64,000 nt of DNA, from contig JAACJP010000024.1 in the NCBI GenBank assembly GCA_013368375.1, forward strand, positions 434,001 to 498,000. Direction: 5' to 3'. Shown in pieces: positions 12,309 through 25,463 of this stretch. The notes beneath the pieces are model-generated. The model worked only from the letters and a program-made list of their open reading frames with translations, ran no database searches and had not been told where the DNA came from. Every line of letters starts with the position of its first letter. Position 1 is the stretch's first letter. A program made the position numbers and the translations under genes. Origin of the DNA: Tricholomella constricta. Its lineage: Eukaryota; Basidiomycota; Agaricomycetes; Agaricales; Lyophyllaceae.

Positions 12309-15300
12309 TCATAAGTCTTCTTCGCAAACAAGAGACGGCTTCCGAGGAGCCTTCGGCGGTTGTTTAATTGCTACGATCCCTTTGAATGCCAGGTCGAGGT
12401 CAGGATGGAGATCTTCGGGTGTCGTAAATGGCAAGTTTCGAAGCACTTCAGCTGACTCTTGAACGCTGCGTCGCAATCCAACAGCGTCACGGCGGCTGTG
12501 AATATCGGAGGCTGGCTCCAATGTCTTCTGCAAGCGCAATATAGACTTGGATAATTTTCTGATATGGACGTCAGCGCCACCAAAAACGTTGCCTTAGAAA
12601 TAGCGTGCGTACCCAAGCTCAGTCAATCGTGGACCGAGGCTTTCAAGCTTTTCGTGGCTATCGGAAAGCAAATGCTTCTTCATTTTCTTCTTATGGGTCA
12701 AGGCAGCAGAATGTGCGATATCCAAGCATAAAAGAATATGAGGAAGCGGCCCAAGGAAAAGCAAGCGATAACTGGAACGTTCGTTCCACGCGAGCGACTG
12801 AGCAGCCTCCAAACAGACCGAAAATTTTCTCGACCGCAAAGCAGCCAGCCCTGTTCTGGCCACTTGTCGTCGACGCAGAAGCGCGCGCTTGTATGCGCCT
12901 TGAATGATGGATGCCGCATGTCGCTCCTCATCTGTTGGGGGCTGTACCATGGGCAAATCAGAGGGTGAAATGTTTGGAACATCGGGAAACTCGTTCGAAA
13001 GACCATCCAAGTCCATGATTTCAACGTCATCCGCGTCCTCCATTTCGCCAATGCCAAATGTATCGTTTGTTTCGAGGTTTTGGACATCCGTGTGTCCATT
13101 GACAAGCAAAATTGGCTCCAACTCCTCGTGCTGTTGTCGATCATCATCCGCGAGGCTAGATAAAGTTACGTTTCCCAGCAGTCTGTAAAGATCCTCGTGA
13201 GCTGCATAGGAGAGGAGTCGTACACCAGGCACGGCTTTGGATGGAAGGGGGCCCCGTTCGATATAATGAATCTGTACGAGTTCATCCGCTAGGGGCCCCG
13301 GTAGCATGTTGCGGAGTGCGCGAACAAGTTGGTCCCAGCGTTGAGCAGACGTGAATCTGATAGGGCCTCGTCGGAATTAGCGAAAACACAGTAATCCGCT
13401 TGGGCACGCACTGTCGGTAGAGGAGGGGAAATCTGCGTTCGACACGTCGCAAGGATGTGGTCGTCCGCAAAATGTTAAATCGTAACTGAGCATTGTTGAT
13501 ATTGTAGCCAACTGTCAGGTGGAAAGTCGTAAACCTGAGCCAACCACAACTTGTGCGGAACACTCACGAAGGCATAACGCCCGACAACTGGTTAAGTGTA
13601 AACATTATTCAGCTGATATTCTCAAACTAACTTGATGCTTACATGCGAGCGATGAAGATTCCTCGAACTCCTGGGATGCTTGAGATATTGGAGTTTTCAA
13701 AAAGCAAGTAGCCTGCGACACGAGGTCAGAAAATCATTCGCCCAACTTCAATAGCACCTACCTGCACCAACACCACTATAGATGCTCTCTAGCAGATCTG
13801 GCATTTGATGAATCAATAGGTTCTTAAGGTTGGTGTCCTTAGCCTTGGCCTTTTCTGGCTCCTTAATATGTCGTAACAACCAACTCCGGGGAAGCGTGAG
13901 ACCATGAAAAGTTCCTTGCTGTCGGAGTCTTTCTGATATGACTAAGGAAGCGCAAAGGTGTTCAATGAAGTCACAGAGTACGCTGATGTTGATTGGAAGC
14001 TTTTCTGCCAAGATATGTCTATCACAGGATTAGATAAAAAGAGCTGGAAGTATAGAAAGACTCACTTGAATGAGATGATGCCTGCAGAGATGCTTGCACC
14101 CCCTTGACCACCTCCGTCCAAAGAGTTGATTAGGTCAGGTAGCATGAAGTGGTTGCCGGGGGATCGCATATACTGGGCTGGCTTGGCCGGAGCATGAAGG
14201 TATGGTGAGCTATACAGATACTTCGAGGCTTCACGGCTGTCATATGTTATGCCTAGACTGGAGCTGCGAATCAGATATGTTAGGAACTGAGTTTGTGGCA
14301 GCCTAAAATAATCGAAGTTATAGGCTAGGCCCCGAAGCCAATCTTTGATGATGTAAATCCCTTTCTGAAACTCGGGTATGAGATCCAAATCGAGAAGAGA
14401 TGATGTTCCAAGGTAATAGAAAGGAGGGTTCAGTGCATCGTAGAACTGATTGATATGTAGTCTAGATCAATATTGGTAAGTGTGAATGCAGACTACGCAA
14501 CCCTGGACTTGCCGTTTCTGCTTGTCCAACTCCCTTTCATGTATAGCACTGACAAAGTGAAGAATTTGGAAGATTAGGACCTGCTGTAAGCTGATCCGTA
14601 CGCGTGCGTTGTACCATTCAATAGACAACGCGGATGCTGGTGTGTGCTCTTGGGGACAGGAAATCCGGTTGCAGTACCCAAAAGCGATGGACGTGAGGCA
14701 TGGGGAAAACTGAGGAGCATTCCGACAATGCTCGCTTTGCTCAGATATTCGCTGCCGAAGATAGTCACAGAGCGCCAGTCTGAAGATCTGGCGGAGTTCC
14801 CAACCGGTAAGTGACGTTCCCAGGTCAGTGCTTTGTTTCGACGGCCAAAAATGTTCTGCCGAATGGTGCAAGAAAGTTCCAACTGGGACAAGAAACTCGT
14901 CCCCACCAGTGCGGCGAATCCCAAACAGCTGTGCGACAGAGGATGCGAAGCAAGGATCAACCTGAAAAGTGAATTCGTAGAGAAGTCTGATATAATCAAG
15001 AAACAAATGCAACACTTCTGCCAGTTCTTGAGTTGTCATCGCTGTGACAAGAGGGAAACCTCTGAAGAAGTGATAAAGGCAAAGCGCGGCAGCTGGTATG
15101 TTCGTCGCCAGAAATGATTTCCCAAGTTCTGCTAAAACGTGCTTTTCATGTGCGATTATGGCCCTGAACATCAATATCTACAAATCACGGTTACCGCAGA
15201 GGGAGGAGTGAACAGAAACCAAATTCACCTCGTTATAGTCGCTAGAATGTAGTAAATCTTTTTGAAAAGATGAGGACCAGTCAAGGAGCTGTAGGACGGC

Positions 15301-18300
15301 GGGGCTTTTGATAGGGCTGATTCCGAAGAACAGATTTAGCCAGAATTCTTGAAGGATGCACTGGCTCGCTCGGCGTATTGAACTCGAGCTATTGTCCTTC
15401 AAAAAAAGTGGGATAGCATCCAAGGTTCGACCCTCAGATAGGTGAAGTTCTGCAGCCTCAACCAGTCTTCCAAGGGAAGCCAAAACCTCTGCGCGTGCTA
15501 TATCCAGGTCCAGATCCTCCAGATACTCCAGTTCCTCTTCATCAGTGGAGAACAATTCGCGTGCCTTCCTATACCGCGAATTTTCATTATTAGTATGGTA
15601 CCATATTCCAAAATGAGCGACGTACTGTAATTTATCTTCTCTGAAGTAGTACAAGCGTGCGACGTCTTTGATACTCTCCACCACATCACTCTGCATGTGT
15701 TCTTCGTTGGCTTTGACCACAGCGACTGCCTCGTCGAATAGCCCTAACTTACGGAAGAGCTTCGCAGCAGTGTTATACTCACGTGCATCGACATAAGTGT
15801 TGGCCGCTCGCAGATTTTCAGCGCCTGCCTCAAAGCATTCAGCCGCCGTCCGGAGATAGATGAGCCGATTTTTAACTGCATCCCGAGCAAGGGCAACGAA
15901 AGATTCAGCTGCAGTCATGAAAGCACTGTGACGTAGGTCCTTGATACGCCGCAAGTCTCCTGAAGGGGCTTTGCGAGCTTGATCTCGAAGGTAATAAGCG
16001 TTGGAGATTGCCATCTCAGGGTACATCTGAGCCCGCTCGTAGCAATGCTTGGCCTGGAGGAACTTTTTGCGCTCAAAAAGCTCTTTTCCTTTAGTTGCCC
16101 ATTCTTCAGCCGAAGAGGAAACAGCGAGTCGCGGCATGTCCGTGCCTGGTGTACAGTTATGGATTTGATCCCTCGTCGACCAGAATGTCTGAATGAAGGT
16201 CATGCTCGAACATTGATTATGGTCTGAGTTAGGCACAACTTACTCTCATAGGTTCACCTTTCGTCGATTGATCCGCGATCCAGAGATTTTTACGTGCGCG
16301 CGTAATGGCGACATACAGAAACTTCAACTGGACAATATCAGACAATGCAAGTTTATCAGAGGGTGTGAGGGCAATGAATGACAAGGACAGACCTCAGCAC
16401 AGACACCAGCATGGCGCGTCGTGTCAAAATGAGGAGCAGCAACAGCGGTTGTTGTGATATCATCCGATGCACTGAGAAGTAAGCGCCATTGAGACAATTC
16501 CAAAGTAGAATCCTCAAAGAAGTTAAAAAGGAGGACCTGGCAAATAAGTTAATCAAGTTCGTCCAGTTTACTGCTCTGAACTTCGCTCACATCGTTGAAT
16601 TCGAGTCCTTTGCTCTCATATAATGTCCTGAGTAATTTCGTGAATACCACCTCTTGCGAGAATCTGGATCCAAGACTCACATTACCAGGCCGATGTCCCC
16701 GACTTGCTCCTGCAGCTTCTGCCGAGCAAGTTCGTCTCGAACCAAAATACCTGGGTTCTAATTTAGTTAGAAAAAATATATCTGATGGATTAGACGGACA
16801 TTGCTGGGCTCCGAATTCGATGTGACTACCACTGAGAGAGAGTAGAAAATCAAATGCTGCACGGATTTAATTCAAACAGTCATGAGACTACCTTGCGCCG
16901 AAGAGAAATTGCTCCTGGACAGTCAACTTCAGCGAAGGTACACTGTAATCAAATCCACGACGCACATAGCGGACATTGTCCGTGTCCCATCCGTTGAGAA
17001 AAACAGGCTTCAGCCCGTCAACTATTCCTTTTTCAGGCGCGAGGGTGTCGATAGAGTATGGCCAAAACCTGGTAATCAACTCAATGACAGAATGGGCGCA
17101 ATTAACGATCCCTGCGTGCGATCTATAGTTGGTTGCCAGCTGGAAGGTCTTTGGAGGATTCTGCGGGCGATAAACAGCTCCAGAACGTGACTTATTCTCA
17201 AGCCGTCGTTTCTGTGACAATTGGTCACCCAGCACGAAAACAATATTGAGTATGGTTGCGCACCTCTATTCTGAAGAGGAATGCCTTAAGATCATCAAAG
17301 CGGAAAGAGCTGCCGACAGATATTGTTTGTGCTGTGTCACCCGCCCAGAAAAGACCGTCGGCGTTTCGCGACAGGGATCGCAGGACTAATGCGACGGTCG
17401 ATAAGTGGAGCTTAGGTCAAAGAAAAGAATACCACGTACGAAGGGCGTCGATTAACAAATTATCTTGTGCCTCGTCCACGTACCTAACACAACATGATTA
17501 GAAGTTGTATCAGCGAACATCGTAATCTGGTCTCACAGTTGGTCGATCTTTCGGCCGATCACGCCGCGATGTTCGAGGACTCGTAGGATCCCATGGGTCC
17601 TTTAGACGTACGAGTATGCTTAATGTAGGAAAAGCCTTATACAAGAATGCCACGGACCTGTCTGCAGCATCGAAATGACCTTGTTGTCGCTTTCGAGATT
17701 GGTAAGCCTCAAAGATACTGTAAATGGCACTCCGTTGAGTGGCAAATGTTGATTGGGTCCGTTCGGAGAGATCTTCGTATTTTTGCCGGTCCAAATATCC
17801 GCCAGAAGCAATCGCTTCTTCAGATCCTTTGACAATGCCTTCAAAAGGAGATGAATTGCTACGCGCAAAGCTATAAGTACTCCGGGCAAGTGCTTACCAA
17901 TGACTTCACTGAAGACAAGCGCAGGATCTGATGAGACATGAGCGCGTCAGTAAAATCAGGACGTGGACGTAATGGGCACTGACCCAGGCCTTTGACGAGA
18001 GGCTGGGAGAAATGAGGCCAATAATTGTTCAGGAAGAGGTCATATGTGACGAAGGTTCGTGGTTGCTTGGTCTCGTTGATGCCATAAGCTCTCTCGCAGA
18101 AATCGAAATCAGCCTCGATCAGCTCACAAAGCTAAGGCCATCGAGCTAAGCAAGGAAACACAGGGCTCTTGTAGAGAAGACTCACGCGATCGAATGTTAT
18201 GAAGAGAGGGAAATGGGAACCCTGAAGCTCGCTGAACTTTACAGGAAGATCGCTCCGCCAATCGTTATCGTCGTCGATGTCCACGAGATTGACCTCTTTA

Positions 18301-20804
18301 GATTGGGCCTTCTTGGCCTGAACAAGCCTCTTAAGCTCCTGCGGTGATTGCGAGGCAGCCTTCAGTGATTCCAAGAGCTTCAAGAAATATTCTTCCACCT
18401 TCCCCGCAAGGACGCGAGACTTCGTTACAAAGATCTGGCGAGGCTTTGTCATGTCCTGGGCATTCATCTGGAAAGTTCTTTCTATCCACAGCATCTTGAA
18501 AAGCATCGTGGTTGTTTTTCTGCAATATAGGTGCGTTCAGAAGGCCTGACCAAGTTCAACGATATAACATACCCGGTGCCGCTACGGCCAAGAACATAGC
18601 AAGAATTGGGGTGTTCGATGATCTCTTTCTCCTGTGGGCTATGTATCGATGGCTTGTTCAGTGAGTGTGCCAACAGAGGCCACAGAAACGTACGATACTT
18701 GAAACGGGAAGGCCACGTCAAGATCCGCCAAGATACCTAAGAGCCGTCGTCACAAAGGTACGAAAGTAAGGAAAAACACAAGCACTCACTACGCAGCAGT
18801 TCCTTGTACGCCGATAATAAATCAATCACCTAATGAGAGAGCGAGGTCATCAAACGTACCTGCGAAAAGGTCAAGTACTTCTCAAGTCTGAAAGCAACGA
18901 GTCAGCCGTCGATATCAATGCTAAGAAATTTATCGAGCAACCACACTCACACTAGGAGGGAATGTATCTAAAACAATGGTCAGGAATATCCATAATTGGA
19001 GCCGAGCATATATCTTACGTGTTCTAGGTCGTCTGGGGGCAAATCCATGCCGATTGGGTTCGATAATACCTCAGCCTTGAGCGGCGGAAATGAAGCAGGC
19101 AAGATAACGTTGTCACCACTGTTAATGGGACGCTCTCGATGGATGCACCTGTGGGCCGAGTCGAAAAACGAATAGAATTATTTTTCGGTGCTCATACTGA
19201 CCTCCGTTTGTATTCCTTGCCCTTCGTCCCTAAATGACGACCAATCGAGTCCCAGAGGCGATTGTCAAGCTGGGCATGTGTATAGATACCGAATATACGA
19301 AGGACTGATGCAAAATAGATGAATACACCGATCAAGGGAAAATATAAATCATATTATACCCTGCCATTCCACCTGTGAATCATACTGTCAATATTCAGGT
19401 CAATAACTATAGACAGAATTAAGCCTACGTGGCTGTCGTATTCCAGGACGGAATCCACTTGGTACTTGAGGCGCAAAGTTCCGTTGAGAACTACGCTGGA
19501 GACTGGAATCACGTACCACAAGCCGCGTGTCCCTTGTCATCTTGGCCTCAAATATCGGCACATCGGTGTTTGGGCCATTCAATCTCTTGTGATTGTCGTC
19601 GGAGAAGTGACCGTTGGACAGCTCCCTAGATTAAATGAATGGGGAGGTAATCGGCACCGGCTGCAGGACCTTACTTGATCTTCTTGATGATAATGGCAAA
19701 CCTTTTGCGGTCCTTGCGTCGCGCTTCGCGCAGATCACCGTCAGCACGTGTCGAAATGAGGATGCGCCACTCGCCAAAGCCTTCCGCATTGTTAAAATAC
19801 AGAGCTCTGATGGTCGAATAAGCATGTGTGAATACTTGAAAGAAAACTCATCCCACGATTTCATTGGTTGTACCATTGGATACGCCGAAGGAACTTGGGC
19901 TTCCGCCTTTTTCTCGCACGACATCTGTGTCACGTTGGCTTTGACTTCTGAATGCGATTCAACCTCATTAGGTGGAATGAACGCCCTTTGGACAGAGTCG
20001 ACTATCTCTGGCGTACGAAGAGTCTCGAGATAGAACTGTAAAAGTTGGTCAAACAATAGATAATAAGCCCGAGCGTGGTACAGACCTGCAGCATCAATTT
20101 CGCATCAGCAAGGATCTTCGACGTGGATATGTCCGCTTCGTAGCTATCATAGGGTATAGGGATTGAAAAGTCTGCGAGAAGCTTCGCGTCTTGGAGTTGC
20201 TTGGACGTCATCAGTCGGTTATTGACCTGTCTAGATCGCTTATTCGTTTTCTTCGCTTTCACTTTGAAGAAGTTCGACATCGCGTCATAGTCCTCTTCCA
20301 TGTCATTTTCCACGTCGACGTTTCCAGAGGCCATGGTGGAAAGCGCGGCAAGAAGCTTGGGAGTCGCGTCCACGCCACGATGATAGCGAGAGATTAGCCC
20401 GTCAATGGATCGGCATCCGAATGATGGTTGGAATATGAAGAACGTGGAAAGACGGAGGAGGAGCTTTGATGCCAGAGACGTACTGTAAGCGCTGGACGTC
20501 GTTGGAAAACTCTCTATTATCCATTTATTCAATGGCGTGTCGGAAATACCTGAGGGACCACAGCTTAGCTGCTACAGGAACGACCAAGTAAGGCGGAGAG
20601 TAAAGGTAACTTACGGGACAGGACAAGTTCGACAAGGAGCGGTTGATCCAACAGATCCTCCACAACGCATGAGAAGTTGTTTTCATTCAATACACTTTCC
20701 AATTCGGCCAGTGCGGACGCAACGTCTCCGGGAGACGTGGACGAACTGGGATTGAAGAGGTCATCGTAACAAGCCTGATTTCGCGGTAGCATAAGGGCGC
20801 GCAT
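12309..20804 (-). CDS. Giant UvrD-like SF1 helicase / TRANK1-like protein with TPR-like region
   Basis: A very large, intron-rich minus-strand gene, estimated at over 2,000 residues. It begins at ATG 20804 (MRALMLPRNQ, in the longest protein-like frame) and ends at 12309 after a final intron joining LTELG to KLSKSILRLQKTLEP. SF1A helicase motifs appear in order: Walker A LGRSGTGKT (about 18570-18600, split by an intron), Walker B VDEAQD (about 17455-17480), motif III-like GDTAQTISVGSSFR (17330-17280), motif IV/V region QLATNYRSH (17150) and motif VI YVAITRARKNLW (16300). After that comes a helical region with TPR-like A-x-x-x-F/Y-x-x-A patterns (15200-16150, e.g. AKHCYERA, AAKLFRKLGLFDEAV) and near the C-terminus an IQ motif, IIQGAYKRALLRRR. 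This matches fungal UvrD/TRANK1-like proteins of unknown role, possibly in RNA or DNA handling. Confidence 0.8.
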
Positions 20805-21323
20805 GTGGATTGGGTCGTTGAGGCTCTCATCGATTTAGGGCTTATTATATGAGATACACGGGACAAAGGAAGCAACGTGGACCTTGGGAACGTGGCCCGC
20901 AAGAAACCACGAGCGCTTGTGGCGGAAATTTCATTGACAGGTCAACAACGCGTCAAATTGACTTCAGGCCCCAAATTTCGAGGGTTGGTGTTGTATAAAA
21001 CGGATCTGAATTAAGCGAAGCATTAACGCAGGCGCCCACAGAACGAAATTAGAGATTCAGTGTACATGCAAAGAGAAGGTGATACTCATTGCTTAGGCTA
21101 TTGCGCAGTCCCTCGAGTCTCTGGGAATGAGAGTGCGGTGAAAGGCGATGCATTTGCACGATGCACGGTGATGCACGTGATGTCATGGCGGAGTCGCAAC
21201 CCGCCAGGCTCGCCCTGCTGCGACCCACCACAAACTTCACAAATTCGTTTCCGCTACGCCTGCAGTCTCCTTCAAGCCGCATTCCTTTCTCCAGACGATC
21301 ACCGCGCTCCATTATAGCCAACC
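20805..21323. other. Divergent intergenic region, helicase / Sec4
   Basis: About 520 bp between the helicase start and the GTPase start. Short frames here (for example one overlapping 21161-21364) run out of frame into the first GTPase exon and are not supported. A pyrimidine-rich stretch (about 21220-21310) directly precedes the GTPase ATG, as is common at fungal transcription starts. Confidence 0.5.
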
Positions 21324-22218
<895 letters not shown>

Positions 22219-22446
22219 ACACCTTCCTTGATGTTGCACGTATTTGCAGCACAGTATCAGACACGCTTGTGACTTTCTCGTATTCACCCAATCCCGCACG
22301 GTCCCTATTGCTCACTCAATAGTTTCCTTATCATCCTGTCCATCTTTTGTGCAAGTTAGGTCTTCTGTTTATATGTAATACATCGAAATGGGTAAAACAC
22401 AGCATCGAGGTCGGGAACGCCAAAAACAACAATAACAGTACGTAAC

Positions 22447-25325
22447 TCAGGCGATAAACCCTCCGTTCCAATTTCCACCCCACCATTTCCGCACGCGCTC
22501 CCCTCCTTGCTCTTCGTACTCCTGCCGCGTTACCCCGACCCTGGCAAAGTCTTTTGTTGATGCGAATTTTGCCATGCCCTTCCATGCGTCTTGCGCTGGG
22601 TCCACTGCACGCACAATCTTAATCGGTATTTCGGTAGGAATATTCGGGCGTAACGTCGAATGGAGACGTGGAATGAGCCCAGGCAATTGAGAAGGCGAGC
22701 CAGTCAGAAACACGTTCTGCAAAATTCAATGTAAGAGCGCTAGGCCGCTGTGGGGTTTGAAGGGTCCTTACGTTCACCAGGCGACCCTTATCAGGGTCTG
22801 AAAACCGGGCGAGGATATTCTGTACAACCTCTCCAAGCCCTGCGGAATCGACGCCCGCCATGCTAGGCGTGAACCACGCCTCGCACACTCTCCACCGCTC
22901 AATGTTAAGATGAATGCGGGTGTTGCCTAATGGGTTAGACGAGTTCAGGAGATAGCTGGGGGATATGAGTGCATGCCATTCACCTTCAACGTCGCCCTCA
23001 TCGTAGAGGGGCCGGAAGGCTGAAACAAGTGCAGATCGTTGGGTTGTAATGAAAGCATGCGTGTGCTGGTTCGTAAACGTTGGATCGTGGGCTAGCAACT
23101 TCGTCTCGACGGCAGCTAGTTGATTGAGGTCCTCCTCTTCATCGGACGATGGGGCCGTCGTGTTCTGTTTACCTTGAGCATCCTTAGCATGAAGTGTGGA
23201 GATTGTATCATACAATTTTGCGATATATCGCCCAATCCGCATCGTCAGCACCGAACGTGTCCTCTGCATAAAAAATATATCAAGAAGGGTTGCCGGAACA
23301 GAAGAGTGCAACTTACCGCCACCGCCCTTGCGTTTCTTCTTGGATATGCGATCGTCATTGGCCAGGTTTGCGATGCTCTTCATCCGGGCTTGTGCAGCAG
23401 CACTCTTGCGGTCGCCCAGCGCAGCTTTTCGTCGCGATCTATCCTTGATTTTGCTGATCAAGGCCTGAAACCGCGCCGTCAAGCTAGGAAAATGGTAAAA
23501 CTGAGAAAGGCAGACCTCTTGCTCTTGTCGCATCTTTCTCGACCAGCCGCCTAGATCCATTTCTCTCTCCTCTTCCTCCTTCTTTTCCTCTTTCTCCTTT
23601 TCTGCCCTCTCTCGCTCCTTTTCGCGTTTTGCTCGTGCCCGTGCTTCGAACCCGGCCTTCATCAACTTCTGTTTCCTTTTATCCTTCAAGCCCTCCTCGT
23701 CCAGCTGACAGATAAAGTGTCAAATGGGTAAAACCAAGGAACGTAAGATGACAAACGTCAGCATCTGGTGTGTCCACTAGCGGGAATGACGGTTCCTCCT
23801 TCAGAAAGGTTGAGTCATAGTATAATAATGATACTCTTGTCACAGAACTTACTACGACGTCTTCCCCTTCCGCCTCCTTCTTCCGAGCTTTCTTCAAGTC
23901 GCTCTCAAGTTTCTTAATAGTCTCGTCAAGCCCGGCATCATCATCAAAGCCTTCTTCTTGTAATTTTATCTGAAACAAGGTCAGCGAAGAAATCCACGGG
24001 AGAGGAGGGGGGTTGGGGCACAACGTACCATCCACTCTCGCTTCGAAACGTCTTCTCTGCGTTCGCGTAGATCAAGCAAGTACCGCAGATCGTTCTCTTT
24101 TTGTACGAGCTAAGTATAACATCAGTTCCGCGCTAGCGGGGCAGTACAAGACGGACCTTCTCCATCCGGGTCTTGGCTGCCAATTCCTGAAGCTTCCTCC
24201 CCTGTTCCTTCCTCTTTTCTGCCAGCCTGGATAGCTCCTCCTCGGTTTTCTCCTCGTATATGGGCAATACGAAGGGAAACTGTACTATTCGTTCGACAGA
24301 CCGCATTCGTAATGGATCCTTGAGGGTTCGAAGGGTGGAGGTATAGTCGGTTGCGAACTCGCAGAAGTTATGGAGCATCCACTGAATTAAAGCATTAGTC
24401 AACGCAGTAGCGGAGAGAATTGGACATTACGTTGGATTGGGAAGAGGTGACGCGTGTCGGGAAGTTGGAGTATTTCAGTTGGATAAGTTTCAGCAAATAC
24501 TCGGACGACTGCGAACTGCCCCAAGGTATCCTGCGAGGGCAATGAGATTGGGTGTCACAACGTCGTCGTCATAACGGACCGTTTAGCATGGCTCATGATT
24601 CCTTTTCCGTTCAAAACTGGAATTACCGAGGTTGAAGCTGTGTTGAATGATACCACAAGGCCGTCTGAGGTAAATGGGTCCTGTGCTGATATCGAGTTGT
24701 TGTGGTAAAATGACATGACGCCGTCAACACAGTACGCCAACGAAGGGACCGAGTATTGCTCGAACATAAGTTCGGACGTCACTATGCGGGCCCAATGAAT
24801 ACGACATTGTGTGAGGACGAACTAAAACGTACACGACCTGGAATGCAGCGGTGAGGCTAAGCGTTCGGTCATGAGAACGGGATGGTCGACTGTTGGTGTG
24901 TCGATTCCAAGGTTGACAAAAGCAAAGTCCAGAGCGTTTTCCTATCTCTCGACAAAATGTCGCGTCTGTCTTTGCTGGATGACGCAAGTGAACCAATTAC
25001 ACACCAATGCATCAAAGTTCAAGAGCACATCCCCTTCCCAAGGAGTCCTGGCCTGTCCCTTCGCGCCACTCTCGACTTCAACTCCGTCGCCGAAGAGCAG
25101 GAGAGGTTTGTTGGTTCGCCGCTCCTTGTACTTTGCGATGACATTTGGGCCGATCTGAGGATTGGGAGATGTTGAGAAGCCCCAGCGAAAGGTCGTCGAG
25201 CCATTGTCGATAATTAGCGGTGTGTGCGCTGAGCGATGATAATCGTACGGCTCAACGGGTGGGGGCAGTGAAGGGGGGGAGACGGCTGGTAAATGTGTTG
25301 TATTCTGAGTTCTTGGAATATCCAT
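22447..25325 (-). CDS. ARP5: Actin-related protein Arp5 (INO80 complex)
   Basis: The start region reads MDIPRTQN..., then LIIDNGSTTFRWGF, the first actin-fold phosphate loop, and FGDGVEVESG. The middle (about 23500-24400) is a highly charged Lys/Glu-rich coiled-coil insertion, the known hallmark of Arp5 relative to actin. The C-terminus has the second conserved actin part: NVFLTGSPSQLPGLIPRLHS and the end AWKGMAKFAS, WWGGNWNGGF. The size (about 750 residues) fits Arp5. In the family, Arp5 with Ies6 forms a module of the INO80 nucleosome-remodelling complex in the nucleus. Its start lies only 138 bp from the Nup93 start. Confidence 0.92.
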
Positions 25326-25463
25326 GCCGGGTAACGAGCTTGGTCTACTAAGTACTAGTCGAGCCGATCAACGGAGGCGTTGTTTGGCTTGCGGGATCTA
25401 GGCAAACAACGCACTTCTGACTTTCTGAAATTGCCTTCACGCTGAACTAGTATTAGTAGCGAC
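25326..25463. promoter_or_regulatory. Short divergent promoter, ARP5 / NUP93
   Basis: Only 138 bp separate the two ATGs, so both genes must be driven from a shared bidirectional region. A CT/AT-mixed stretch with two similar ACTAGT(A)-type words (ctaagtactagtc near 25347 and aactagtattag near 25447) lies within it. No further motif can be assigned. Confidence 0.55.
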
